Position numbers and translations under genes: made by a program. Under the pieces are notes generated by a model. The model was not told the DNA's origin. It ran no database searches and saw only the letters and a program-made list of their open reading frames with translations. Below, one piece after another: positions 34,001-43,809 of a stretch of 64,000 nt of DNA. The stretch comes from Chryseobacterium sp. G0186. Its GTDB lineage: Bacteria; Bacteroidota; Bacteroidia; Flavobacteriales; Weeksellaceae. The stretch covers positions 1,736,001 through 1,800,000 of the forward strand of contig NZ_CP033918.1 of the NCBI RefSeq assembly GCF_003815675.1, read 5' to 3'. Each line of letters begins with the position of its first letter. Position 1 is the first letter of the stretch.

Positions 34001-35740
34001 CTATTTGCTAATTTGTGAATATAAATTAACAATTGTTTTCAAAAGTTCTTCAATACTCTCAACAGATTTTACAGGAGAATACTTCTCTATTTGAATTTTC
34101 TGCTGTAGCTTTCCATATTCTTCTGCCACTGAAGAACCTTTGTGCTTTTCAAGAAAAGTTTTAAACTCCGTAACAGAGCCTTTGAAATACTGGTTTCTTA
34201 CTTCCTGATCCAATTCATCCAGTGTGATGAAAAACTTTTCATACTCACCATTATCCTTAAGATTTTCAAGATATCCGAAATAATCATTAATATCTATTTT
34301 CAGCAATTCCCTGATTTCCTTTTCTGTTTCAGCCACTGATCCTAAAGGTTTTGGAGATACAGTTTCCCTAACTAATGTACGTTTTTTTTGCCAAGTTTTA
34401 AATAACATATAAGCAATAAACAAAGCCAAAAGAATGGAAATATTTGTTAAAAGAATGCTCCAGTGGAATTTACTTTTTTCTTTTACTTTGAATGAAGTTG
34501 TTTTTAAAACAGGTGTATTAACGGTTTCTAATAGATTATTGGTATACTCATTTACTTTTTCTACGGTAGTACGAGCTTCAAGAATCTGATCATGTGAAAA
34601 TGCATTTACAGACAATGTTTTTTGTCCAAGATCAACATATTCTTTATTATTAGGGTCAAAAAATGCAAATTGTTCTGTCTTAATGGAAATGGCTCCAGAT
34701 TTATTTGGAATGATCACATAATTGGCTAAAATCTCCCCTTTCATTCCTGTAGTACCCGGAGACACCTTGGACGTGATTTTAGGAGGAAAAACCTCATAAT
34801 CCGGAGAAGCAACAATTTTGGGAAGCAGCATATCCGGCAGGTTCCCCTCTCCTGAAACTTTAATAACCACATTCAATGGTTTTTTGGCCTCAGGTTTTTC
34901 CTTGGAAGCATTATAAACACTTACATTGAAGTTTCCGACTGCATTTTTAAAGCAATCGGGAGCTCCCTCCGGAAGTCTTCTTACATTAAGTTTTATCTTA
35001 TTGGAAGTAATTTTATTTTTATTGGAATAGCTATTTACAGAAGCCGAAACTCCCGGAACCTCCACATATCCTGACTCATTTGGAAATACCATAAATACAG
35101 CCAATACCTGGGATGCCATATTTCCATTGCCGGACGGGTCTATTTCAGATTTATTGAAATTGACAGGATGTACGTTGATATTCTCCTGTTGGGGAAGACG
35201 GATATTTTTCACTTTACGAAGATTATCCATATTCCTGGAATATACTTTAAGAACAGCAAAGGTGGGCTGATCCTGATATACTTCCCTGTCTTCGATCTCC
35301 ATATTCAGGTAGACCTCATTGGAAGCATTGCTAGCCACAGCTTTCTTCTCAACAATGTCCCGGATATTTACATCAAAAGGTTCTGTTTTATAAATTTTGT
35401 TACTTACCGTCACCAATACTGAACCAATTTTAATTTTCCCTTTTTTCTTTGGTTCAAGGGCTATTCTAGAAACTTTTTGGGTAATAAGTGTATTGGTTGC
35501 CGGGTCAATTACTGTATTGGTAACTGATCCACTTCCTATAATATTGAATTTTGAAAGATCCGGAAGCTGAAAACCTGTCTGCTGAACAAGCTCACTTCCG
35601 TTGAGTTCCAGAACAATGGTAAGATTTACAATATCTTTTCCGGCATACTCAGATTTATCAGCGTCAAGAGATAGATTTACCTGTCCGTAAGTAATTACGG
35701 ATGCCAATGTAAGCAATATGTAAATCAGTTTGTGCTTCAT
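34001..35740 (-). CDS. batD: BatD family protein
   Basis: A ~579-aa protein with a signal peptide (MKHKLIYILLTLASVITYGQ). Several Ig-like beta domains follow (DKSEYAGKDIVNLTIVLE at the start), then a single transmembrane helix near residue 430 (LLTNISILLALFIAYMLF) and a cytoplasmic helical tail. BatD is the large envelope scaffold of the Bat aerotolerance complex. The ATG at 35740 overlaps the BatC stop by one base; a TTG two codons upstream is less likely. It is the last gene of the operon. Confidence 0.92.
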   Translation of the reverse strand: MKHKLIYILLTLASVITYGQVNLSLDADKSEYAGKDIVNLTIVLELNGSELVQQTGFQLPDLSKFNIIGSGSVTNTVIDPATNTLITQKVSRIALEPKKKGKIKIGSVLVTVSNKIYKTEPFDVNIRDIVEKKAVASNASNEVYLNMEIEDREVYQDQPTFAVLKVYSRNMDNLRKVKNIRLPQQENINVHPVNFNKSEIDPSGNGNMASQVLAVFMVFPNESGYVEVPGVSASVNSYSNKNKITSNKIKLNVRRLPEGAPDCFKNAVGNFNVSVYNASKEKPEAKKPLNVVIKVSGEGNLPDMLLPKIVASPDYEVFPPKITSKVSPGTTGMKGEILANYVIIPNKSGAISIKTEQFAFFDPNNKEYVDLGQKTLSVNAFSHDQILEARTTVEKVNEYTNNLLETVNTPVLKTTSFKVKEKSKFHWSILLTNISILLALFIAYMLFKTWQKKRTLVRETVSPKPLGSVAETEKEIRELLKIDINDYFGYLENLKDNGEYEKFFITLDELDQEVRNQYFKGSVTEFKTFLEKHKGSSVAEEYGKLQQKIQIEKYSPVKSVESIEELLKTIVNLYSQISK

Positions 35741-36483
35741 CACCAATCTTTTTCGTTGCTTTCAGGCATCGAATAAGAATTTTTATTTAAAATTCTTCTG
35801 GCGGTTTCTTTTTCTTTTTCGTTTATTTTATCTAGGAGTGCATTTTCAAGGTTCTTAGGCATCTTACCCTCATTATTTGGATTCTGCTGAGGATCATTCC
35901 CCTGATCACTCTTCCCTTCGTTTTGCTGACCGTTTCCTTGATCCTGTTTTTTATCTTTATCTCCTTTTTGATCTTCGCCTTTGTTCTGGTCACTACCACC
36001 GCCACCTTTTCCAGAATTGTTCTGCTGGCTTTTCTGTTGTTCCTTTTCTTTTTCCTTTAGTTTAGCAATTTCATAGTTCTTTCTGGTTGCCTCACTGTAC
36101 GGATTCTGCTTCAGAGCCTTTTTATAATAATCTGCCGCCTTTTCCGGCTGCTTCATCTGCATATAGGTATTTCCCAAATTATGAAGGGCAGCTGCTTTAT
36201 CGGGAAGTGTCTGTGAAAGCTGCTCTGCTTTTTCAAACTCCGATTTTGCTTCTTCGTATTTTTTACTTTTATACAAAGCATTTCCCATATTGTAATGAGC
36301 GGTAAAATCCTTATCATTGGATTTCACTGCTTCCATGTACTTTGAGGAGGCTCCATCATAATCTTTACCATCAAATTTCTGATTGCCTTCATGAACCAAT
36401 GTTCTGTAGTTCTCCTGCCCAAACAATAAGCTTGAGAACGAGAAAGCAACTATTAACGATAAAAATATGATTTTAGTATTCAT
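35740..36483 (-). CDS. batC: BatC TPR protein
   Basis: A ~247-aa protein with a signal peptide (1-22, SLLFGQ). Three TPR units span about 35-140 (AHYNMGNALYKSKKYEEAKSEFEKA, LHNLGNTYMQMKQPEKAADYYKKAL), then a Gln/Asn/Lys/Gly-rich linker (QQKSQQNNSGKGGGGSDQNKG) and a short acidic helix. The ATG at 36483 is favoured over a TTG at 36492 because TAATTTTG (minus strand, 36497-36490) fits a -7 box just upstream. It couples the VWA proteins with BatD. Confidence 0.88.
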   Translation of the reverse strand: MNTKIIFLSLIVAFSFSSLLFGQENYRTLVHEGNQKFDGKDYDGASSKYMEAVKSNDKDFTAHYNMGNALYKSKKYEEAKSEFEKAEQLSQTLPDKAAALHNLGNTYMQMKQPEKAADYYKKALKQNPYSEATRKNYEIAKLKEKEKEQQKSQQNNSGKGGGGSDQNKGEDQKGDKDKKQDQGNGQQNEGKSDQGNDPQQNPNNEGKMPKNLENALLDKINEKEKETARRILNKNSYSMPESNEKDW

Positions 36484-36489
36484 CACTTG

Positions 36490-36497
36490 CAAAATTA
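36490..36497 (-). promoter_or_regulatory. Possible internal -7 element before batC
   Basis: TAATTTTG on the minus strand, an exact TAnnTTTG match in the only long gap of the bat operon (91 nt). It would give a nearly leaderless batC mRNA. No TTG stands at -33. Confidence 0.4.
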
Positions 36498-36583
36498 TTC
36501 CTTTATATGTTAAGAAACAGTGTTTTATTTGTTAAAATTGGGTTAAAGTAGTTATTTAAAAACCTTATCAATAATAAGAAAAA

Positions 36584-37591
36584 CTACACATTAAAATCAT
36601 TTTTCGGATTAAAAATATAGATTAAAAAGAAAAACAGGATTGATACAGCTAACAAATATTGATAATAGTGATTGGCATTCTGTGATTTCACTAAGGTTTC
36701 AGAACCAGAGGACTTCTTATTCACAGCATCAATAATCCTGTCAGGAGCTTCGTTGATGTTATTTCCATCAATATAGTTTCCACCTGTAGATTCTGCCATT
36801 TTTTTCAGGGCCTCAGTCTGTCTTTTTGAGATGACTGTACCTCCGTTTACATCTGTTTTATAACCCATTAGCTGTCCAAAGACATACTCCGGAACCGGAG
36901 CCCCTTCTTCTGTTCCTATTCCTACGGAAGTAATGGTTATTCCCTCTTTATTGGCAAGCCTTATGGCAGCATTATCATTTCCCTCATTATCTTCACCATC
37001 ACTCAGCAATATAACTTTTCGGGATCCTTTATTTACATTTTTAAATTTTCCAACAGCAACCTGCATTCCTTTTAAGAAATCTGTTCCCTGAATCTGCATT
37101 GAATTGGTTTCAATACCACTGATATAGGTTTCTGCTGAATTATAATCTGTTGTCAACGGCATTATTGAGGTTGCCTGTCCCGCAAAAATGACAATTCCAA
37201 TTTTATCATTCTTCATTTTTTGCATGGTCCCTATCATCAGATTTTTCGCCTCAGTAAGACGGCTCGGGTCAATATCCTCTGCATTCATCGAATTGGATAC
37301 ATCCAGCATGAAGATTACATTATTCAGTTTCTGATTGGTTTTCACCTCTTCTGAACCATTTAAAAGATCAACAATGGAAAAGATCAGAAATAGTGTTCCC
37401 AGCAGATATAATACAGGGAAAAATCTTGTAAATCCTGAACTTTTTTCAAATAACTGATCATGAAACTGGCTGGCTGCAAAAATTTCTCTCTTTTTATTTC
37501 TCCATTTTAAAAAACGGATCAAAAAGGAAGCTAACAGCGGCAGAAGCAACAGTAAAAGTAAATACCAATAATTTCCTAACGACCAACTCAT
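36584..37591 (-). CDS. batB: BatB VWA-domain membrane protein
   Basis: A 335-aa protein with two N-terminal helices (about 5-25 and 55-75), a VWA domain (about 88-290) with the MIDAS motif DVSNS (MLDVSNSMNAED) and LLSDGEDNEGN, and one C-terminal helix. It pairs with BatA in the aerotolerance complex. Its start overlaps the batA stop by one base. The 91-nt gap to batC is the only break in the operon. Confidence 0.93.
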   Translation of the reverse strand: MSWSLGNYWYLLLLLLLPLLASFLIRFLKWRNKKREIFAASQFHDQLFEKSSGFTRFFPVLYLLGTLFLIFSIVDLLNGSEEVKTNQKLNNVIFMLDVSNSMNAEDIDPSRLTEAKNLMIGTMQKMKNDKIGIVIFAGQATSIMPLTTDYNSAETYISGIETNSMQIQGTDFLKGMQVAVGKFKNVNKGSRKVILLSDGEDNEGNDNAAIRLANKEGITITSVGIGTEEGAPVPEYVFGQLMGYKTDVNGGTVISKRQTEALKKMAESTGGNYIDGNNINEAPDRIIDAVNKKSSGSETLVKSQNANHYYQYLLAVSILFFFLIYIFNPKNDFNV

Positions 37592-38583
37592 CAGCTTAAA
37601 ATTTTATAAAACACCCATCTTAATAATGCATCCAATACCAACATTACTAAAGCAATCCATAGAAAAATTGTAAAATATTCCTCATAGTTGAATAGTTTGG
37701 AAACTTTTACATCTGTTTTTTCCAGCTGGTTAATTTCATTGTATACTTCTTCAAGACTACTGTTTGAAGTGGCTCTGAAATATTTCCCTCCGGTAGTCTC
37801 TGCTATTTCCCTCAGTGTATTTTCATCAATGGTCACCTCTGCTTCAGTAAAGATAAGATCTCCAAAAATATCCTGTGATGTCGGCATCAATGCATACCCA
37901 TTAGTTCCTATTCCGATAGCATATACCTTTATATTATTGTTCTTTGCCAATTCGGCAGCAAGCTGTGGTGGAACGGCATTCTGGATATTACTTACTCCAT
38001 CCGTCATCAAAATCACCACCTTACTTTTGGCTTTACTTTTTATTAAATGATTAACAGCAACGGAAAGTCCTGCTCCAATGGCTGTTCCTGGTTCAAGCCC
38101 TGCAGAGTTCAGGTTTTTAATCTCATCAATGACTACCTCGTGATCTGAAGTAACAGGAACCTTTGTAAAAGCTTCTGCAGCATAGGCAACAACGCCTATT
38201 CTGTCATTCGGTCGTTTCTTAACAAATTGTACTGCGATATCCTTAAGAGCCGTAATACGGTCAGGATTAAGGTCCTTTGCCAACATACTGAGGGAAACAT
38301 CAATTGATAACATAATATCAACGCCCTTTGTATCATCTCTATCCTGAGAAACAGTAAAGGTTCTTGGCCTTGCCATCGCAATGATAAGAGCGGAAAGAAT
38401 GATATACTTTGATAATTTCAGTAAAAAAAGTACTCCCTGGATTCCGTTACCGGGTACCATATTTTTGACAGTAGGAACTTTTATCCCTTTTCTTTTCTGT
38501 TTACCGGCATCTTTTATAAAAAGTGGGATAAACAGCAGAAAAAGTAATAAAAACCACGGACTGTAAAACTCAAAATTAAACAT
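37591..38583 (-). CDS. batA: BatA VWA-domain membrane protein
   Basis: A 330-aa protein with N-terminal helices (about 8-25 and 58-75), VWA domain MIDAS DVSLS (MLSIDVSLSMLAKD), VILMTDGVSN and a C-terminal helix near 305-325. Paralogous to BatB. It overlaps the upstream gene by 8 nt and batB by 1 nt, a tightly coupled operon. Bat proteins are proposed to protect cells against oxygen or envelope stress; the mechanism is not settled. Confidence 0.93.
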   Translation of the reverse strand: MFNFEFYSPWFLLLFLLFIPLFIKDAGKQKRKGIKVPTVKNMVPGNGIQGVLFLLKLSKYIILSALIIAMARPRTFTVSQDRDDTKGVDIMLSIDVSLSMLAKDLNPDRITALKDIAVQFVKKRPNDRIGVVAYAAEAFTKVPVTSDHEVVIDEIKNLNSAGLEPGTAIGAGLSVAVNHLIKSKAKSKVVILMTDGVSNIQNAVPPQLAAELAKNNNIKVYAIGIGTNGYALMPTSQDIFGDLIFTEAEVTIDENTLREIAETTGGKYFRATSNSSLEEVYNEINQLEKTDVKVSKLFNYEEYFTIFLWIALVMLVLDALLRWVFYKILS

Positions 38584-39472
38584 CCTTTCTTAAGTTTTCA
38601 AATTCTAAATCCTTGGATGATCTTTTTACAAAATCCCTGATATCCGCAAAGTCTTTTTCCATTGTACTCTGATCCGGAAAGGTCTTGGCAAATTTCACCA
38701 AATCTCCCCTCAGAAAAACATCTTCAATAACCTTTTCATTGTCCTGGGAAATGGTATTGTTCTTTTTCATGACGTCAATAAGATCATCGGTAAGAAGTAC
38801 GTCCGCAGGCAAATGATACTGCTTGGCAATAAAATTTCTTGAAATATCAATTAATTCAACATAAAACGAGCGGAAATTTCCTTCTTCAATATATTTTTTC
38901 TTTTTAAGTGAATCAAGTTCTTTTAAGGTGTGATTGGTTGCCACCACCGGAGAGCTTTTAGCTTTTCTGCCCCATTTCACAATCATGATAATAGCAATAA
39001 TAAGGGCAATACCTGCCAAGGCCGCCAGAATATAGAACTTATACAGCTCCCAGTAATCTTTAGCTGCAAGCTTCACTTCCTTATTCTTCATGATATCATT
39101 CATCTGATCTGATTTTTGAGCAGTATTAATGACATCTATCTCATAGGGAATGGTTTTAAGTATCTTATCTCCTACTTTAAATTCCAGTTCAGGGATCGTA
39201 AATTTCCCTTCATCAAAAACGGCAAATTCTATTTTCCGCTCATAAGAATTGGCATTCTGCCCGATGCTGTCCTTAGTTTCTTCAAAGTGAAAAGGAAGCA
39301 GTTCATTTTTCGGAGCCGAGATTACCTGTTGCTCATGAATGTTATCAATTTTAATAACTAAATGATTGGTTTCTCCCAAGGCGAGGGTTTTCTTTTCTAC
39401 ATTCGAGGATAATATCTGTGAAAAAGCATTTGCACAGACTAGAAAAGATAATATTAAAAGTATTTTTTTCAA
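38576..39472 (-). CDS. BatD-like/DUF4381-like envelope protein of the bat operon
   Basis: A 298-aa protein with a signal peptide (1-19, NAFSQ), a beta-rich extracytoplasmic domain, a transmembrane helix near 152-175 (AALAGIALIIAIIMIVKWG) and a cytoplasmic helical part (RNFIAKQYHLPADVLLTDDLIDVM) that resembles the DUF4381-type tail of MoxR-operon proteins. The start codon is TTG; no ATG precedes the signal peptide. It lies between the DUF58 gene and batA and overlaps batA by 8 nt. Confidence 0.8.
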   Translation of the reverse strand: MKKILLILSFLVCANAFSQILSSNVEKKTLALGETNHLVIKIDNIHEQQVISAPKNELLPFHFEETKDSIGQNANSYERKIEFAVFDEGKFTIPELEFKVGDKILKTIPYEIDVINTAQKSDQMNDIMKNKEVKLAAKDYWELYKFYILAALAGIALIIAIIMIVKWGRKAKSSPVVATNHTLKELDSLKKKKYIEEGNFRSFYVELIDISRNFIAKQYHLPADVLLTDDLIDVMKKNNTISQDNEKVIEDVFLRGDLVKFAKTFPDQSTMEKDFADIRDFVKRSSKDLEFENLRKDV

Positions 39473-39525
39473 TGTTAAATAATAAAGGCTAAGCCTGATG
39501 TTTTATTTACGGTTAAAATTCGATG

Positions 39526-40389
39526 TTATTTTTTCTGAAAATAATTATATAATAATTTTGAATAATCCGATCCGGTATTGATATTCATAAAACTGGCCGA
39601 ACTATTGGCAAAATCATCTTCCAAGACTCTTAATTTCTGTTTCTGAGCCTCAGCAAAGGTATATCTCCACCTTGCACTGGAAGTATTTGCCCATATTTGT
39701 TTTCCTGTTTCTGCATCATATAACAATGTATATCCTACATCCGGAATTTCATTATCTTTTTCATCATATACCCGCATTCCCAAGAGCTGATGTTTTTTAG
39801 AGGCTACCCTCAGCATTTTGGAATCATACTCATCCTCAAAATCTGAAAACAGGAACACCAGTGATTTTCTTTTAAAGATTCCCATCATATATTCCAGGGC
39901 TTTATCTATTTTCGATTCTGCCGGAACATAATCTGCAGTCAGGATATTACTGATAATGGAAAGAATGTGTTTTCTTCCTTTTTGGGGAGGAATTACCTTA
40001 TATACTTTATCTGCAAAAAGAATCAATCCCACCTTATCATTGTTTCCTGCTGCCGAAAAGCCAAGGCTGGCCGCAATTTCTGCTACATATTCTCTTTTCA
40101 GCTGGATTTTTGTTCCATAATCCATTGAAGCAGAAATATCCACCAAGATCATCATGGTAAGCTCTCTTTCCTCTTCCATTACTTTCACGAACGGCTCACG
40201 GAAACGTGCTGTCTTATTCCAGTCGATTCTTCTGATCTCATCCCCAAACTGATAGGGACGAACTTCGGAAAATGTCATTCCCTGCCCTTTAAAGGCGCTG
40301 TGATATTGCCCCATTAAAGCAGCCTCCGTCTTTTTTCTGGTACGAATTTCTATCTGCTTTACTTTTTTTACAATATCTTTTATCTGCAT
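39526..40389 (-). CDS. DUF58 domain protein
   Basis: A 287-aa protein with the DUF58 hallmark EVRPYQFGDEIRRIDWNKTARF near residue 45 and a degenerate VWA fold (MMILVDISASMDYG). It always accompanies MoxR ATPases and is thought to be their partner. No transmembrane segment, so cytoplasmic. Here it lies between the embedded GNAT gene and the BatD-like gene. Confidence 0.92.
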   Translation of the reverse strand: MQIKDIVKKVKQIEIRTRKKTEAALMGQYHSAFKGQGMTFSEVRPYQFGDEIRRIDWNKTARFREPFVKVMEEERELTMMILVDISASMDYGTKIQLKREYVAEIAASLGFSAAGNNDKVGLILFADKVYKVIPPQKGRKHILSIISNILTADYVPAESKIDKALEYMMGIFKRKSLVFLFSDFEDEYDSKMLRVASKKHQLLGMRVYDEKDNEIPDVGYTLLYDAETGKQIWANTSSARWRYTFAEAQKQKLRVLEDDFANSSASFMNINTGSDYSKLLYNYFQKK

Positions 40390-40506
40390 AGATGAATTTA
40401 ATTATTTACAGGCTTTAAAGTTTGAGTGCAGGAAAATTTTTAGACTTAAAAATCAACCTATAAGTTTCATCTAACTTCTAACCTCTAATTTCTAACTTCT
40501 ATTTTT

Positions 40507-40965
40507 TTAATTTTTTAACTCAATGGATACATTCAACCATTCGTTATCAAACTTCGGACTGTATTTTTTATAGAAATTAATAGCTGGTTCATTCCAGTTC
40601 AATACCTGAAACACCATTCCACTATATGTATTTGCTTTTCCATGTTCCAATGTTGCATCAAACAGGAGTTTTCCAATTTGTCTTCCTCTCATTCTTTCGG
40701 TTACTACCAGATCTTCAAGATACAGTCTTCTTCCTTTCCAGGTTGAATATCTGTCATAATATAGAGAAATTCCTACAATTTCACTATCCAATTCAGCAAC
40801 AAAAGCACCCCAAACCGGAGATTTTCCAAATCCATCTTCGATAAATTCGTCTAAGGTTACCGTTACTTCATGCAGTGCTTTTTCATATTCTGCCAGCTCC
40901 TTAATTAATTCCAACATTGAAGCACAGTCCTGTTGAACTGCTTTCCTAATAATAACATCACTCAT
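40507..40965 (-). CDS. GNAT acetyltransferase, diamine acetyltransferase-like
   Basis: A 152-aa protein. YDRYSTWKGRRLYLEDLVV followed by RGRQIGKLLFDATLEHG (acetyl-CoA loop) is typical of the SAT1/thialysine acetyltransferase group, and NEPAINFYKKY closes the fold. Substrate probably a polyamine or diamine-like compound (inference). Its ATG overlaps the moxR stop by one base, and it sits inside the moxR-DUF58-bat operon, where this gene is not a usual member. Confidence 0.88.
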   Translation of the reverse strand: MSDVIIRKAVQQDCASMLELIKELAEYEKALHEVTVTLDEFIEDGFGKSPVWGAFVAELDSEIVGISLYYDRYSTWKGRRLYLEDLVVTERMRGRQIGKLLFDATLEHGKANTYSGMVFQVLNWNEPAINFYKKYSPKFDNEWLNVSIELKN

Positions 40966-41969
40966 TATGGTGCCTGGATTTTTGCTAAAATTCTATTGAT
41001 AATTTCTTCTGTTGAAATTTCCTCTGCTTCTGCTTCAAAGGTTAAGCCCATCCTGTGTCTCAATACATCCTTAGCCAATGCCTTTACGTCTTCAGGAATA
41101 ACAAAAGCTCTTCCTTTCAAGAATGCATAGGCTCTTGAAGCGATAGCAAGGTTAATGGAAGCTCTTGGGGAAGCTCCAAAACTGATATAGTTCTTCAGCT
41201 CCGAAAGACCATAGTTTTCCGGATAACGGGTTGCAAAAACCATATCCAGAATATATTTTTCTATTTTTTCGTCCAGATAAATCTGATTGATAATCTCCTT
41301 GGCATCTACGATATCCTGAAGTGAGATCACAGGTTTAACCGTTGGCTGGTGCGAAGTGGAAACCATTCTCATTACCGTTCTTTCATCTTCGAAAGCCGGG
41401 TAATCTATGGTACATTTCAGCATGAAACGGTCACTCTGTGCCTCAGGTAAAAGATAGGTTCCCTCCTGATCGATCGGGTTCTGTGTTGCCAGTACCAAAA
41501 ACGGTTTTGGAAGTTTCATGGTTTCATCACCAATGGTTACTTGTTTTTCCTGCATTACCTCTAAAAGAGCGGACTGAACTTTTGCAGGAGCACGGTTGAT
41601 CTCATCTGCAAGTACAAAATTGGCAAATACAGGCCCTTTTTTGATGGAAAAATCATTATCCTTGATATTAAAAATCATGGTTCCCACCACATCGGCTGGA
41701 AGCAAATCCGGTGTAAACTGAATCCTTGAGAATTCACCATGAACAGCATCGGCTAAAGTTTTAATGGCTAAGGTTTTTGCTAGTCCCGGCACTCCTTCAA
41801 GAAGAACGTGACCATTTCCCAAAAGCCCTACCAAAAGACGGTCTACCATGTATTCCTGTCCAATAATAACCTTGTTGATTTCTTGTCTCAGAAGAGAAAA
41901 TAAGTAATTTTTTTCCTTTACTTTTTCCGTCAACTGACGGATATCTTCTGCTTGATATGTATCTGACAT
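40965..41969 (-). CDS. MoxR-family AAA+ ATPase
   Basis: A 334-aa protein from the ATG at 41969 (MSDTYQAEDIRQL); an ATG at 42014 is also in frame. Walker A GVPGLAKT, Walker B FVLADEINRAP, sensor 1 LATQNP and arginine-finger region SDRFMLKC are present, and the C-terminal lid ends normally. MoxR ATPases remodel partner proteins, here likely the DUF58 and VWA proteins encoded downstream. First gene of the bat operon. Confidence 0.94.
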   Translation of the reverse strand: MSDTYQAEDIRQLTEKVKEKNYLFSLLRQEINKVIIGQEYMVDRLLVGLLGNGHVLLEGVPGLAKTLAIKTLADAVHGEFSRIQFTPDLLPADVVGTMIFNIKDNDFSIKKGPVFANFVLADEINRAPAKVQSALLEVMQEKQVTIGDETMKLPKPFLVLATQNPIDQEGTYLLPEAQSDRFMLKCTIDYPAFEDERTVMRMVSTSHQPTVKPVISLQDIVDAKEIINQIYLDEKIEKYILDMVFATRYPENYGLSELKNYISFGASPRASINLAIASRAYAFLKGRAFVIPEDVKALAKDVLRHRMGLTFEAEAEEISTEEIINRILAKIQAP

Positions 41970-42193
41970 AGCTTGATTTAAAATAGGTGGTAAATTTCTG
42001 ATAAATACTTGCATTAATCAACACAATCAATGCCATTTTTGAGTTAAAGTTTGTTAAATATTCAGGGTTTGACGGGGATCCTGAATCATCCTCGCTGAGT
42101 TTTCAATTCACAAAACGGAATTAAACAACAATCAACTCACCAGTCTCATCTTTTATTTTGAGGCTACTCCCAACATTTTCAACAATTTACATA

Positions 42194-42228
42194 AAAAAAA
42201 TGTTGTGAGAATATCACAACATTTTTTT
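42194..42228 (-). terminator. Strong hairpin terminator
   Basis: Perfect 15-bp arms AAAAAAATGTTGTGA/TCACAACATTTTTTT with a 5-nt loop. It terminates the secreted-protein gene on the minus strand and can work in both directions. Confidence 0.88.
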
Positions 42229-42267
42229 ACTAAATTACAGATCAATGAAATAAATATGTACGGAGCA

Positions 42268-43569
42268 TTAAAGTTTTGTAATGGTAATTGTAAACACATC
42301 CTCCGGTTTATCTACGGTATCTTCGTAAGATCCTATATTGATATAGTATTCAGTTCCTGCAGTGGTTGGAATGGTAATTGTTTCGGCACTACCACCACCG
42401 CCATTATCTTTTGTAGCTACACAGGCTAAACTATTGCACGTACCGCTATATATTCCTATTTTAGGATCAAAAGAAGCAGTAGCAGGAGACGCCTTAATTG
42501 TATATTGACTGCCATCTCCAGTAAATCTGAACCATAAACCATCATTCATCCCATCATTCTGACATGCTGTTATAAAGCCCGCATTATTCGTTGAAGACAT
42601 CCCGTCACCCTGAACATAAGTATAAGGGAATGCAGTTGCCTGTAAAGCTCCTGAGCAAGCATCATTTGCAGGTATTGGAGGAATCGTTTTAAAAATATTC
42701 TCTGTACATCCAGTAGATTCTCCATTCGCCGAAACAGCAGTCACTTTTAAGTAATAATTGGTATTTCTATTCAGAACTATGGATGGCGAAAGATTAAGGT
42801 TAGCAGCAGTTACCGTCTGTTGATTAACAACTTCTGTCCCTCCAGGGCTTGTACCTAAGGAAACTTTGTAAGAAGTAGCTCCTATAACAGGTTGCCAACT
42901 CATATTAGGAGACAAAGAAATAAACTCAGCGTTGTTTGCCGGATATAGTATAAAAGGACAGCCAGGAGTTGTCTTAACTGTGAGTCCTGAAATTGTTATA
43001 GACGATTTGTAATCCGCTCTTATCCCTCCGGGTGGAGATGAGGGATCAACAACCGCCTGATCTCCTTTATAATAAAGGGTAGAATTTGGAATATAAGGGT
43101 AAACGTGAAAAGCCTCATCAAAATTATTAATGTCGATACTTGGAGCGTTTTCCCTGGCCGCAACGATTAAGTTATCTGTATTATTATACGCAAATGGTGT
43201 TGTAAAAGTAACTTCAACCTTATTGTTATTTTTGGTAACAGTTCCAGCAAACACCTGAGTCAGCTGTGAGGATGGAACCCAATCTGTACCGGATGCAAAA
43301 GCCGTCTTGGGGGTATGCCCTACATAAACAGTCCAATTTGAGGAATCTGTAATAGTAGCAGACGGATCCAGATAAAATGTAAGCCCGGTAATATTCCCTG
43401 CAGCATTGGCATTTATTTCATTCTTCAGATATATCTGCTGAACATAAGAGTAGGAAAAAAAGCTGCTTATCGGTGCAGTCCCCACATTTGTGCTTCCAAT
43501 ATTGATATTGATTTGGGCATTCAAACCCAGCACTATAAACAAAAGGGGTAAAAGTAAAATTCTTTTCAT
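42268..43569 (-). CDS. Secreted fibronectin-III-like protein
   Basis: A ~433-aa protein with a signal peptide (MKRILLLPLLFIVLGLNAQ; ATG at 43569). Beta-rich domains follow: an N-terminal one of the kind found in Bacteroidota secreted proteins (ITGLTFYLD), an FN3-like unit around residues 210-300 (LSPNMSWQPVIGATSYKVSLG) and a C-terminal PPC-like domain (LWFRFTGDGSQYTIKASPA). No C-terminal T9SS motif is evident, so the secretion route is unclear. Function unknown. Confidence 0.72.
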   Translation of the reverse strand: MKRILLLPLLFIVLGLNAQININIGSTNVGTAPISSFFSYSYVQQIYLKNEINANAAGNITGLTFYLDPSATITDSSNWTVYVGHTPKTAFASGTDWVPSSQLTQVFAGTVTKNNNKVEVTFTTPFAYNNTDNLIVAARENAPSIDINNFDEAFHVYPYIPNSTLYYKGDQAVVDPSSPPGGIRADYKSSITISGLTVKTTPGCPFILYPANNAEFISLSPNMSWQPVIGATSYKVSLGTSPGGTEVVNQQTVTAANLNLSPSIVLNRNTNYYLKVTAVSANGESTGCTENIFKTIPPIPANDACSGALQATAFPYTYVQGDGMSSTNNAGFITACQNDGMNDGLWFRFTGDGSQYTIKASPATASFDPKIGIYSGTCNSLACVATKDNGGGGSAETITIPTTAGTEYYINIGSYEDTVDKPEDVFTITITKL

Positions 43570-43809
43570 TATTAATAATATTAACATCGAATACAGTGCT
43601 AATTTAATAATAAAATATTAATTCTTATAATAAAAAAAAATATTCAATTACAATATTCCCATAAGGTTGATATAATAAACACAAACTCACCACTTTAATG
43701 AAAATATTTTACACATTCAATAATAAAAAACTATTTAATCTAAAAATTTAATGACTAAAACAATATTTTTAATACATATTTTAATATATTTACACTAAAT
43801 ACCCACTAT

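Noticed and set aside
40470-40503. TTAGA-like inverted tract resembling a CRISPR or att repeat
   Set aside because: The units are irregular with no spacers, and no integrase or cas gene is nearby. Treated as simple intergenic sequence.
41970-42014. Longer MoxR start at 42014
   Set aside because: The extension MQVFIRNLPP has no match to MoxR starts. MSDTYQAED at 41969 fits better.
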